From: Saprospiraceae bacterium
GTDB taxonomy: Bacteria; Bacteroidota; Bacteroidia; Chitinophagales; Saprospiraceae
Assembly: GCA_029263015.1 (NCBI GenBank)
Contig: JAJCYI010000222.1
Location: forward strand, 1-64,000
Direction: 5' to 3'
Length of the DNA: 64,000 nucleotides
The notes under the pieces are model-generated. The model made no database searches. It was not told the origin of the DNA and saw nothing but the letters and a program-made list of their open reading frames with translations. Positions 16,989 to 25,600 of this stretch are shown one piece after another (within the stretch, counting starts at the first letter, position 1; every line of letters starts with the position of its first letter). The translations under genes and the position numbers were made by a program.

Positions 16989-17990
16989 TCATTCAGACAA
17001 CATCAAATTACAACCCCTGATGTCGCTGTTGTCCAATCGGCCAAGTACCTCGAAAGAACCATCCTGATGTACCTTTCCCAGGTCTTCGGTAGCAATGAAA
17101 CTGATTGTTTGGAAGTTGGCGAGGTCAGCAATGTTGAGTACCCCGATTTTGTTATTTTTTTGAAGGGTAAGTGGATCAGTGATTTCCCGTGTGAAAACTT
17201 TCATGGTTGGAGCTGACTGGAATTTACCGTTTCCCTTTGAATAAGCCTGTGAAAAAAGCTCCGTCATCCCATATTCTGAATGGACGCTTTTTATGCCAAA
17301 TGAAGCCTTTAGAATTGCATGCAACTCACTACGTGTCAATTCTTTACGGCGGCCTTTCATGCCACCCGTTTCCATGACAATAATATTGGTCAAATCAATT
17401 TCATACCGTTCTGCAAGGTCGAGCAAAGCAAAACTGACGCCCAGTAGTATTGTAGGGATTTTATTTTTTTTCACCGAACTCAAAACCTGTAGCAAGTCGT
17501 CCGTGTTGTTCAAAAAGAATCCGCTTTGTGGATATTTTGACTGTTGGATAAAATGGTCGGCCATGAAAATAAGGGACGAACCTGACCGTTCCAGATAAGA
17601 TGGGAGCAGCGCCAAAATGCAGTAATTGGATGGGTGACCATAGAATTTCTGAAAGCCCAGTTCCGTGTTCTGTTTATAAAACCCCAAATCGTGGACGGGA
17701 TGATGGCTTGCAGAATCGCTTGTGGTGCCGCTGCTGGTGAAAATTGACTGCTCCTGCCAACTGCCCGTTTTTATGGAGTAGTTTTTGAAAAATTGAATGG
17801 GGAGGAAAGGGACCTCCTCGACCGACTTAATGTCCTGAAAATCAACTTTTAACAACGATAAATACTCGGAATATACTGCGTTGCAATTTGCTTGAAACCG
17901 AAAAACATCCATTGCCAGATCATTAAAACTATCGATTGATAAAGTTTTAATTTTTTGAATAATATCCGCCTGTTGTTTTTCGTATGACAT
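16989..17990 (-). CDS. LuxE-like acyl-protein synthetase / PaaK-type adenylating enzyme
   Basis: 333 residues. The chain matches LuxE/acyl-protein synthetase proteins: EVPFLPIQFFKNYSIKTG, then IFTSSGTTSDSASHHPVHD (the Ser/Thr/Gly-rich phosphate loop near residues 84-95), YLERSGSSLIFMADHFI, METGGMKGRRKELTRSELH and VHSEYGMTELFSQAYS, the adenylation core. The C-terminus GVLNIADLANFQTISFIATEDLGKV fits the same fold. In luminous bacteria LuxE activates fatty acids; Bacteroidota homologues are thought to load an acyl group in lipid or polysaccharide modification, but no partner is visible here. No lux genes are present. Confidence 0.87.
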   Translation of the reverse strand: MSYEKQQADIIQKIKTLSIDSFNDLAMDVFRFQANCNAVYSEYLSLLKVDFQDIKSVEEVPFLPIQFFKNYSIKTGSWQEQSIFTSSGTTSDSASHHPVHDLGFYKQNTELGFQKFYGHPSNYCILALLPSYLERSGSSLIFMADHFIQQSKYPQSGFFLNNTDDLLQVLSSVKKNKIPTILLGVSFALLDLAERYEIDLTNIIVMETGGMKGRRKELTRSELHAILKASFGIKSVHSEYGMTELFSQAYSKGNGKFQSAPTMKVFTREITDPLTLQKNNKIGVLNIADLANFQTISFIATEDLGKVHQDGSFEVLGRLDNSDIRGCNLMLSE

Positions 17991-18061
17991 ACCTTGGTTA
18001 ATGGCAATTTGGGGTTATTGGATATTAGGGTTAATTTTGAAACAGCTCAAAATATGACTTT

Positions 18062-18135
18062 CCTGCCTGTCGGTAGGCAGATTATTTTTACATTTTACTT
18101 TTTACTTTTTACTTTTTACATTTTACTTTTTACTT
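18062..18135. repeat. GCCTGTCGGTAGGC palindrome followed by a TTTTTAC heptamer array
   Basis: A short palindromic word (TGCCTGTCGGTAGGCA) is followed from about 18086 by seven copies of TTTTTAC with occasional changes (TTTTTAC, ATTTTAC). It fills the divergent spacer up to the ATG of the lipoprotein gene at 18148. Confidence 0.75.
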
Positions 18136-18147
18136 AATTACTCGACA

Positions 18148-18645
18148 ATGCTATCTTTTCTTAAAAAATACGCACCATTCCTTTTTTTCGCAGCTTTTAT
18201 AGCAACCTGCGCCACACCGCCTGATTATCCGGTCGAACCTACCATTGAATTCATTGGGGTGACAAAAGATACGATGGCGAGGGGTAGCTTTTTTAACGAT
18301 ACCACTTTTATTCAGTTTTCATTTACGGATGGCGATGGCGATATTGGTGATGGTGACAGCTTGCAATTGTTCCTGAAAGATTCAAGAAATGGCTTCGTTA
18401 ACGATTTCCGAATCCCCTTTGTGCCGGAGTTGGGAGCATCGAATGGCATTAAAGGTGAAATTTCGGTTCGGGTATTTACCTCTTGCTGCATTTTTCCGCC
18501 AGAATTGTTCCTTGATGGCTGCAACGACGAATTTGCTCAAATGCCTTACGATCAGTTCAGCTATGATGTTTTCATAAAAGACCGGGCCGGCCACGAAAGC
18601 AACATCATCCAAACGACCCCGATCTTTATCAGGTGTTTTGAGTAG
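18148..18645 (+). CDS. Lipoprotein of unknown function
   Basis: 165 residues. A signal ending FIATC (Cys21) marks a lipoprotein. The mature part starts PPDYPVEPTIEFIGVT and has an acidic loop TDGDGDIGDGDSLQ near residues 58-71, which looks able to bind calcium as in Ig-like/cadherin-type domains. The ending HESNIIQTTPIFIRC suggests one beta-sandwich domain. Small lipoproteins with this layout occur widely in Saprospiraceae but have no known function. It converges on hemF, separated by an inverted pair of heptamer arrays. Confidence 0.78.
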   Translation: MLSFLKKYAPFLFFAAFIATCATPPDYPVEPTIEFIGVTKDTMARGSFFNDTTFIQFSFTDGDGDIGDGDSLQLFLKDSRNGFVNDFRIPFVPELGASNGIKGEISVRVFTSCCIFPPELFLDGCNDEFAQMPYDQFSYDVFIKDRAGHESNIIQTTPIFIRCFE

Positions 18646-18658
18646 GTTTGAATGTGGG

Positions 18659-18724
18659 AAGTAAAAAGTAAAAAGTAAAAAGTAAGGTGCATTTGCTCTG
18701 CTTTTTACTTTTTACTTTTTACTT
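18659..18724. repeat. Inverted pair of heptamer arrays forming a long hairpin
   Basis: AAGTAAA words at 18659-18684 face complementary TTTTTAC words at 18701-18724, making an AT-rich hairpin with a loop of about 15 bases between two convergent genes. It can serve as a terminator in both directions. The right arm encodes the final residues (VKSKK) of HemF. Confidence 0.75.
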
Positions 18725-19646
18725 CAGTAAGCCAATCCAACTCTTTCCTCAGCATCTTTAAAGTTTGTTCTTCCTGGCTTCCAGGCTCAGTTCGGTGATT
18801 GTAAAACCACTGTGCTTGAGGCGGCATGCTCATCAAAATAGATTCCGTGCGACCGCCAGTGTCGAGCCCAAATTTGGTCCCCCTGTCCCAGAGTAGATTA
18901 AACTCTACATAACGGCTGCGTCGGATGGCTTGCCATTCTTTTTCCTGTTCGCCATAGGCTAAGTCTTTGTTTTTCAGGACTATGTGGTTATAAGTTGGTG
19001 CGAAAACATCTCCTATCTCCTGTACAAATTTAAAAGCTGATTCTCTATCAAGCCCGCGTTTTTCATTTAAATGATCGAAAAAGATACCGCCCACGCCACG
19101 TGTCTCATTCCTGTGTTTTAAATAAAAATAGTCGTCTGCCCATTTTTTGAATTCTGGATAAAATGCTGGATTGTGTTTATCGCAAGCATCTTTTAATTTT
19201 TGGTGGAAATAGCAAGCATCTTCTTCAACTACGTAATGTGGGGTGAGGTCAATGCCCCCGCCAAACCACCAGGTTTGTGCTTGCTGCTTGTTGTTTGAGG
19301 ATTGGTCGGTCGTTTGGAAGTAACGGACGTTCATGTGGATGATGGGTACCATCGGACTGACAGGGTGGAGCACAATGGATACGCCGGTAGCAAAAAAATC
19401 GCAGGGAGATAATCCGAGTTTTTCAGAAATATTGACAGGCATTTTACCATGAACTGCGCTGAAATTAACGCCACCTTTTTCAATGACTTTCCCGTGGATG
19501 ACTCGGCTCCGTCCGCCGCCGCCGCCTTCTCTTTGCCAGATGTCTTCCTGAAATTTTCCCTGATCATCCATTGATTCCAACGCATTACAAATGCGGTCTT
19601 GCAAACCACGAAACCACGTTGCGATTTGTTCTTTTTTTATATCCAT
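18705..19646 (-). CDS. hemF: Aerobic coproporphyrinogen III oxidase
   Basis: 313 residues, the normal length. It converts coproporphyrinogen III to protoporphyrinogen IX using oxygen in heme synthesis, in the cytoplasm. Signatures: GGGGGRSRVIHGKVIEKGGVNFSAVHG near residues 40-66, VHPVSPMVPIIHMNVRYF, then WWFGGGIDLTPHYVVEED near 126-143, FFDHLNEKRGLD, and the C-terminal YVEFNLLWDRGTKFGLDTGGRTESILMSMPP. The ArsC-like gene ends one base before this ATG, so the two form an operon. The last codons are built from a heptamer array. Confidence 0.97.
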   Translation of the reverse strand: MDIKKEQIATWFRGLQDRICNALESMDDQGKFQEDIWQREGGGGGRSRVIHGKVIEKGGVNFSAVHGKMPVNISEKLGLSPCDFFATGVSIVLHPVSPMVPIIHMNVRYFQTTDQSSNNKQQAQTWWFGGGIDLTPHYVVEEDACYFHQKLKDACDKHNPAFYPEFKKWADDYFYLKHRNETRGVGGIFFDHLNEKRGLDRESAFKFVQEIGDVFAPTYNHIVLKNKDLAYGEQEKEWQAIRRSRYVEFNLLWDRGTKFGLDTGGRTESILMSMPPQAQWFYNHRTEPGSQEEQTLKMLRKELDWLTEVKSKK

Positions 19647-19647
19647 T

Positions 19648-20001
19648 TTATCCTAAAAATTTAGCCCTTGCTGCTTCTACTACTTTTTTTGCATTGCCAA
19701 TAAACACCTCCTCACCATCAACAATTACTGGCCTTTTCAAAAAAGTATATTCTTCCAAGATGTATTTGCGGTAATCTTTTTCACCAAGTTCTTTTTCGTG
19801 CAAGGTCCATGCCCGGAATTTCATGGAGCGGCGACTAAAAAGTGCTTCATACGACCCTGCTTTTTCTTTCAAAAAATCGAGTTCTTTTGCTGAAATGTTT
19901 TTTTCTTTCAGGTTTTGGTGTTCAAAATCGGTGAGGCCACCCAGTTCTTTGATGATTCGTTGACAAGTGTTGCAAGTGGACAAATGGAAAACTTTTTTCA
20001 T
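19648..20001 (-). CDS. ArsC/Spx-family thioredoxin-fold protein
   Basis: 117 residues from the ATG at 20001; an in-frame ATG at 20022 would add seven residues. MKKVFHLSTCNTCQRIIKELG carries a CxxC at residues 10-13 where ArsC-type arsenate reductases have their catalytic Cys. LKRPVIVDGEEVFIGN near 88-103 is the family's C-terminal motif. FSRRSMKFRAW fits the middle region. The family includes arsenate reductases, Spx regulators and YffB-like proteins, and the assignment among these is not possible. No ars genes are nearby; it is the first gene of an operon with hemF. Confidence 0.88.
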   Translation of the reverse strand: MKKVFHLSTCNTCQRIIKELGGLTDFEHQNLKEKNISAKELDFLKEKAGSYEALFSRRSMKFRAWTLHEKELGEKDYRKYILEEYTFLKRPVIVDGEEVFIGNAKKVVEAARAKFLG

Positions 20002-20040
20002 GATTTTTTCAATTTCGCTCATGTTCCGTAATTGCTGATT

Positions 20041-20220
20041 TGATTTCCGAAATTTCAGCTACTTTGAAAAAAGGCCATTGCGCACGCCGTAGTGCAGCCC
20101 ACGGGCAATTTCGGAAATCTCACTGGGAAGCAACTAGCAAGATTTCCGAAATTCGCCCTGAAGTTAACTTGTGGGCCAGGCTTGGATACCGCCCAAGGCT
20201 ATCTGAAATTTCGGAAATCA
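20041..20220. repeat. Nested palindromic element with four ATTTCCGAAAT cores
   Basis: Outer arms TGATTTCCGAAATTTCAG (20041-20058) and its exact reverse complement (20203-20220) enclose a second inverted pair, GGGCAATTTCGGAAATCT (20103-20120) and its near complement at 20140-20158. Additional complementary pieces (GCCCAC with GTGGGC, CTTGG with CCAAG) lie between. The 180 bp sit between the start of the ArsC-like gene and the nucleoside phosphorylase gene. It looks like a REPIN/MITE-type element or a structured RNA. A plus-strand open frame crossing it is not a gene. Confidence 0.75.
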
Positions 20221-20292
20221 GCGCATCGGGAACATGAGCGTTCAATTTTGCCGCAATGTAAATCAATTTTGTCATCATTCTCCAACAAACCC

Positions 20293-20300
20293 TACTTTAG
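20293..20300 (+). promoter_or_regulatory. Probable promoter, -7 TACTTTAG with TTTG upstream
   Basis: One base away from TAnnTTTG, with TTTG at 20268-20271 as -33 element (21-bp spacing). If used, the leader of the phosphorylase gene would be about 130 bases and contain the entire heptamer array at 20314-20397. Confidence 0.4.
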
Positions 20301-20313
20301 CAAAATTATGTAA

Positions 20314-20397
20314 TAGTGAGCAGAGGGCAGAGGGCAGTGAGCAGTGAGCAGTAGGCAGTAGGCAGTGAGCAGTAAGCAGTGAGCAGTAAGCAGTAAC
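20314..20397. repeat. Heptamer array, about twelve GCAGTRR-type words
   Basis: About twelve 7-bp words with consensus GCAGTGA/GCAGTAG/GCAGTAA run from about 20314 to 20397. Words differ from each other at positions 6-7 mostly. The array lies in the probable leader of the nucleoside phosphorylase gene, ending 40 bp before its ATG. Confidence 0.85.
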
Positions 20398-20437
20398 TCC
20401 GAACCAAAAACCAATTTCCAAATAATTCAACGAATTT

Positions 20438-21319
20438 ATGAATCAACCAATATTGCCTTCCGAACTAATCCTCAATCCTGACGGGAGCATTTACCACCTC
20501 AATTTGCGCCCAGAGCATATTGGTGACACCATCATATTGGTTGGCGATCCTGATCGGGTGCCAAAGGTCTCCCGTTATTTCGACAAAATAGAATTCAAAA
20601 CCCAAAAACGGGAGTTCGTGACCCATACTGGTTGGGTTGGCAACAAGCGGCTCACTGTCATTTCAACAGGCATCGGCACCGATAACATTGATATTGTATT
20701 GAATGAGGTTGATGCCCTTGTAAACGTTGATCTTCAGACCCGGATGATCCGTGAAAAAAAGACTGCGTTGAGTTTTATCCGTATCGGTACATCGGGTGCG
20801 CTGGCGAACCATATCCCTATTGATGGACAGGTTGTTTCGGCATATGGAATAGGATTGGACAACTTACTTTCTTATTATCATTTTGAACCAAATGAAGAGG
20901 AAAAAGCGCTGGCCGATGCGTTTTATACTTTTTCAAAAAAGCAGCATTTACCTTTTCGTTCCACTGTGGCCATGGCCGATTCAGAGTTGGTGGTACAATT
21001 AGAGAAAATTATGTTGAAAGGCATAACCCTTTCTTGTCCAGGGTTTTATGGGCCACAGGGTAGGGTGATCCGTTTAAAGAGCAAAATCACTGCTGATTTT
21101 TTTGAGGAAACAAGCAATTTCAAATTTAATGGGTTGCACCTGGCAAATTTTGAAATGGAGACCTCGGCCATCTGTGGCATGGCCAGGATGCTTGGACACC
21201 GGGCTGTCTCGACCAACGCCATCGTCGCCAACCGCATCACGAATGAATTTTCCAGCGATCCAGCTAAAACGGTGGATGGGTTGATAAGGAATGTTTTGGG
21301 GAAGTTGTGTGAGGTTTAA
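20438..21319 (+). CDS. Nucleoside phosphorylase (uridine phosphorylase-like)
   Basis: 293 residues. It splits a nucleoside with phosphate to base and ribose-1-phosphate in salvage. [15 protein letters not shown] at residues 35-49 is the phosphate-binding loop of the NP-I family; [19 protein letters not shown] and IRIGTSGAL follow; [19 protein letters not shown] near 236-254 holds the conserved Glu-Met-Glu that contacts the ribose. The C-terminus is short as in uridine phosphorylases. Specificity between uridine and purine nucleosides cannot be settled. Confidence 0.92.
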   Translation: MNQPILPSELILNPDGSIYHLNLRPEHIGDTIILVGDPDRVPKVSRYFDKIEFKTQKREFVTHTGWVGNKRLTVISTGIGTDNIDIVLNEVDALVNVDLQTRMIREKKTALSFIRIGTSGALANHIPIDGQVVSAYGIGLDNLLSYYHFEPNEEEKALADAFYTFSKKQHLPFRSTVAMADSELVVQLEKIMLKGITLSCPGFYGPQGRVIRLKSKITADFFEETSNFKFNGLHLANFEMETSAICGMARMLGHRAVSTNAIVANRITNEFSSDPAKTVDGLIRNVLGKLCEV

Positions 21320-21424
21320 TGGCTGGGTGAAATAAACTCTCCAATTCTATATTTCATACTAGTCAGGGTTGTAGCTTTACTGCTAGAACTAAAGGTTTAT
21401 TTCCAATTTCAAAATTTCAAACAC

Positions 21425-22621
21425 ATGTCTCAACCCATTTCCAAGCTGGTCTCCAGAATGAACGAAAGTGCCACTATCAAAATGGCACAACTGGCACGTG
21501 ATCTCAGTTCACAGGGTGTCAATGTGATCAGCTTGACGCTTGGTGAACCGGATTTTGATACCCCCGACCATATTAAAGAAGCTGCAAAACAGGCCCTCGA
21601 CGATGGCTATACTAAATATACCCCAGTACCTGGATTGGTAGAATTAAGGGAAGCGATAGTCCGTAAGTTCAAAAGGGACAATGGGCTTGATTTTGCGATG
21701 AACCAGATCGTTGTGTCCAATGGCGCAAAGCAAAGCATCGCGAATGTCTGCCTCAGCATGCTTGATGAGGGAGATGAGGTGATTTTGTTTGCGCCTTACT
21801 GGGTTTCTTATGAAGAGATTGTGAAAATGACAGGTGCTATGCCGGTGCCGGTGTTGGCCGGCGTTGAACAGGACTTCAAAGTAACCCCTGAACAAGTGCG
21901 GGAAGCTATTACCGAACGCACCAAAATGATCATTTTTTCTTCTCCCTGCAACCCAAGCGGCTCAGTATATAGCCAACAGGAACTGGAAGAAATAGCTGCG
22001 GTGGTTGCGCCTCACGAGCAAGTATATATCGTTTCTGATGAAATATATGAGTACATCAATTTTACTGGCAAACATGCCAGCATTGGTACGGTGGAAAGTG
22101 TTAGGGAAAGGGTTGTCACTGTTAATGGTTTTGCGAAAGGATTTGCAATGACGGGCTGGCGCTTGGGTTATATGGGGGCACCAAAATTCATTGCGGCGGC
22201 CTGCTCCAAATTACAGGGGCAGTTTACTTCCGGGGCCAATGCCTTTGGCCAGAAAGCTGCTGCTTATGCCCTCGACGCAGATTTGGCACCGACTTATAAA
22301 ATGCGGGACGAATTCCTAAAACGGCGTGATTTGATTATTAGCCTGTTGAAAGAAATCCCCGGATTTAAAGTTAATGTGCCGGAAGGCGCGTTTTATATGT
22401 TCCCTGACATTAGTTATTATTTTGGCAAAAGTGTTGGCGACAGGATTATTAATGATAGCACCGATTTTTGCGAATACTTGCTCACGGTCGGCCACGTCGG
22501 TACGGTCGGCGGCGATGCCTTTGGCGAGCCAAATTGTATGCGGATCTCCTATGCCGCTTCCGAGGAAGACCTGCGCACTGCTGTTGAGCGGATCAAAAAT
22601 GCGGTGGCGGAGTTGAAATAG
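21425..22621 (+). CDS. PLP-dependent class I/II aminotransferase (aspartate aminotransferase-like)
   Basis: 398 residues. Fold type I aminotransferase of the Iγ/AspC group. LTLGEPDFDTPDHIKEAA near residues 38-55, YTPVPGLVELREAIV, SNGAKQSIANVCLSML near 98-113, FSSPCNPSGSVYS near 171-183 (Asn contacting PLP), VSDEIYEYI near 202-210 (Asp and Tyr), and the Schiff-base Lys in NGFAKGFAMTGWRLGY near 232-247. The last-domain Arg is in CMRISYAAS. It probably transaminates aspartate and 2-oxoglutarate. A TATATTTC box at 21348-21355 is one base from the -7 consensus. Confidence 0.94.
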   Translation: MSQPISKLVSRMNESATIKMAQLARDLSSQGVNVISLTLGEPDFDTPDHIKEAAKQALDDGYTKYTPVPGLVELREAIVRKFKRDNGLDFAMNQIVVSNGAKQSIANVCLSMLDEGDEVILFAPYWVSYEEIVKMTGAMPVPVLAGVEQDFKVTPEQVREAITERTKMIIFSSPCNPSGSVYSQQELEEIAAVVAPHEQVYIVSDEIYEYINFTGKHASIGTVESVRERVVTVNGFAKGFAMTGWRLGYMGAPKFIAAACSKLQGQFTSGANAFGQKAAAYALDADLAPTYKMRDEFLKRRDLIISLLKEIPGFKVNVPEGAFYMFPDISYYFGKSVGDRIINDSTDFCEYLLTVGHVGTVGGDAFGEPNCMRISYAASEEDLRTAVERIKNAVAELK

Positions 22622-22636
22622 GATTGTCTTCGTGGC

Positions 22637-22669
22637 AACCTCAAGGAAGTTCCAAACTTCCTTGAGGTT
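22637..22669. terminator. Perfect 15-bp stem-loop between convergent genes
   Basis: Arms 22637-22651 and 22655-22669 (AACCTCAAGGAAGTT and complement) around a 3-base loop. It lies 15 bp after the aminotransferase stop and 27 bp after the end of the giant surface-protein gene on the other strand, so it can terminate in both directions. No long T-run. Confidence 0.75.
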
Positions 22670-22695
22670 TCGCACATTGAAGCAGTGTCTCCTGT

Positions 22696-25600
22696 TCAAC
22701 GTACAATCGTCACGCCTCCTTCCCTGAAAATGTCTATTTCACGCCCACCACATAGTTCGACTTTTGCTTTCAAATACCAGACATAAACGGAAGGTTGTTT
22801 TTGCACCTCCTTGTACATGCCATTCCAGCCTTCCTCCAAATTAGTTGTGCCAAACATCATGTCGCCCCATCGGTCGAACACCCTGAACTCAAAAGAATTT
22901 ACCTTGAAATCAACGCCTGGGAAGACTCTAAACAAGTCGTTGATGCCGTCGTAGTTTGGCGAAAAACTATTGGGTACAAAGAAAAAACTGTTTGTGGACC
23001 GATCGTCCTCCCAGGAAACATTCATGGTAAACTCCTGCACCTCGCAGCCATCCCCTATCTGCAAGAAGTAGTTGCCGGAGTTTTCCACCAACATCCACGG
23101 GGCGGTAGAGCCGTCAGGCCATTGCCAATTAAGGTCAAACAAATTCCCCGATACGACAGTTGGCCGCAGGATGACGGAGGTCTGGTCACAGCTCAGTTCC
23201 ATGTCCTCCACCAATATTTCCAGCGGCTCTTTTTGGGGGATGTCAATGGTTTCTTCAAGAATACAACCGTTTGCATCGCTGACCTCCACCAAATGCAGGC
23301 CACTCGGAAGGTCAGTAAAAACAGGGTCTCCCTGATAATTTCCACCATTAAGGGCATATTGAAATGGCGCCGTGCCATTTTGCATGGACACTTGTACCGT
23401 GCCATCCAGGGCATTCGAACAAGCTTCGGTGGTCGATAAGTCAAAAGCCACCGCAGGAAAGGCTGTCACGCTGACCGTCACGACTGAGTCGCAGCCATTG
23501 GCCGCATTGAACACAAACTCCTGCGTGTCGCCCGCTACGATTTGTATTCCATTATAGGTTGTAACTGAGCCTTCGCAAGCAGAAAAGGCCACCGTAGTGG
23601 TGAGGGCTGGAGCGAGTGATGTTTGGATGACCACTAGGCTGTCGCAGCCGAATTGGTTGGTCATCACGAATTCCACTGTTCCAGTATCCTGTGTTGAGCA
23701 AGCATCTAGCTGCACAAAATTATAATCGGACTGCAGTTGCGTCAATGTCCATTGGTCGGTAGCAGTGCAGCCGTTCGCATCGCTCACCGTTACCGAATAG
23801 ATACCTCCTTGACCTACAGTAATGGTGGGTGTCGTTTCTCCCGTGTTCCAAAGGTATTGGACAAAACTGCCGGGAGCCACCAGTTCGGTATCATCGCCTT
23901 CGCAAATGGCCGTGGCGCCAGCAATAGTGACCACAGGTGCTTCGGGCAAGATGATGTCCAGGGTTGCCACTCCCGTGCAGCCGTTGGCATCGCTCACCGT
24001 TACCGTATAAAGGCCATTGGTAGCGATGACAATATTTGTACTGCTCGAACCTGTTGACCATTGATAGGTGGCAAAGCCAGGTCCCGCATCGAGTGTGGAA
24101 GTGCCGTCGCAATCTTCCAGGGAGGAGGTAATGTCTGGTGAAAGGGAGTCCGAAACACCGAGTTCAAGTTCATCTGTGGCGGTACAGCCGTTGCTGTCAG
24201 TCACAGTCACTCCGTAAATGCCCGCAGAGGCGACCGTGATCGTTGGTGTTGTTTCTCCTGTATTCCATTCGATTTGTGGAAAATTATCTGGCACAGAAAA
24301 TTGCGTACTGCTGCCCGTGCAAATGGAATTGGCCCCTAAAATGTCCACCAAAGGAGGAGCGGGCAGGTTGACCATCAGGGAAGTCTCGCCCGAACAGCCC
24401 GAAGCGTCGCTCACTGTCACGGCATAAAGGCCATTGGCATTTACTGTAATATTGGGCTCCGTTTCGCCATTTGACCAAAAGAAATTGGTGAACCCTGCCC
24501 CTGCGCTGAGGGTGGCCGTGCCGTTGCAGGAAACGTCCGTCGTGGTGATGACGGGAGAAAGGGAAGTCCCGGTCAGCAACTCGTGTGTGCCGGAAGCAGT
24601 ACAGCCGTTGGCGTCGCTCACTTCTACGGTGTATGTTCCTGATTGTGAAACAGTTATGCTGTTGGTTGTCTCACCCGTGTTCCATATTATTTGAGTAAAA
24701 TTGCCGCTCACGTTCAATTCGGTTTCACTTCCGGTGCAAATAGAAGCTGCGCCGTTGATGACGGCGGCGGGTGCTGCAAAATACTCGAAAGGCTGGCTGT
24801 CTGTGGCGGTGCACCCGTTGGCATCGGACACTTCCACCGTGTATGTTCCTGTTTGTGAAACGGCTATACTGCTTGTGGTAGCCCCGTTCGACCAATTGTA
24901 CGAAACAAAACCGAGGTCGGCGGCCAGCGTGGCCATTTCACTCTCACAAGCTGATGCCGGACCGCTGATGCTGACCTGGGGAGGCACGGGAATATCCACG
25001 GCCAATTGTGCCGTACCCGAGCAGCCTGAGCCATCGCTCACGGTCACGATATAATTGCCATTGGCAGTCACTGTGATGTTCTGGCCTGTTCCGCCATTTG
25101 ACCAAAGATAGGTCGAGTAGCCACCACCAGCATCAAGGGTGGCTGTGCCGTCGCAAGCTGGAGTGGCCTCGGTGATGACCGGGCTGAGGGAATCGCCTGT
25201 TTCCAGTTCGTGTACGTCATCGTTGGTGCAGCCATTTGCATCGGTCACTTCTACCGTGTACACTCCCGCTTGTGAAACGGTTATGCTGCTCGTTGTCTCT
25301 CCCGTGTTCCAGTTTATTTGGCTAAAACTTCCCGACACCTCCAAGCTCGTACTACTCCCTGTACATATTGATAAAGGTCCTTCAATCAGTACCGTTGGTA
25401 GCGGGTAATTGTCAAAAGCAAAACTGGCCTCGGCGGTGCAGCCGTTGATATCGGTAGCCACGACGCTGTAAGTTCCGGGTTGTGAGACATCGGTGCTGGT
25501 TGCCGTTTCACCATTCGACCAACTGTACGAAACGAAACCAGGGCCTGCGGTCAACGTACCCATTTCACCCTCGCATACTGCCGTCGGGCCAGCTATGCCG

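Noticed and set aside
16989-17990. Bioluminescence (lux) function for the LuxE-like gene
   Set aside because: No luciferase or luxC/D genes nearby; LuxE-like proteins in Bacteroidota occur without luminescence.
19648-20001. Arsenic resistance operon
   Set aside because: Only the ArsC/Spx-type gene is present; no arsR, arsB or acr3, and the neighbour is hemF.
20040-20313. Plus-strand ORFs across the nested palindrome
   Set aside because: Their codons are made from the palindromic arms and repeat the same residues in each copy; the DNA structure explains them.
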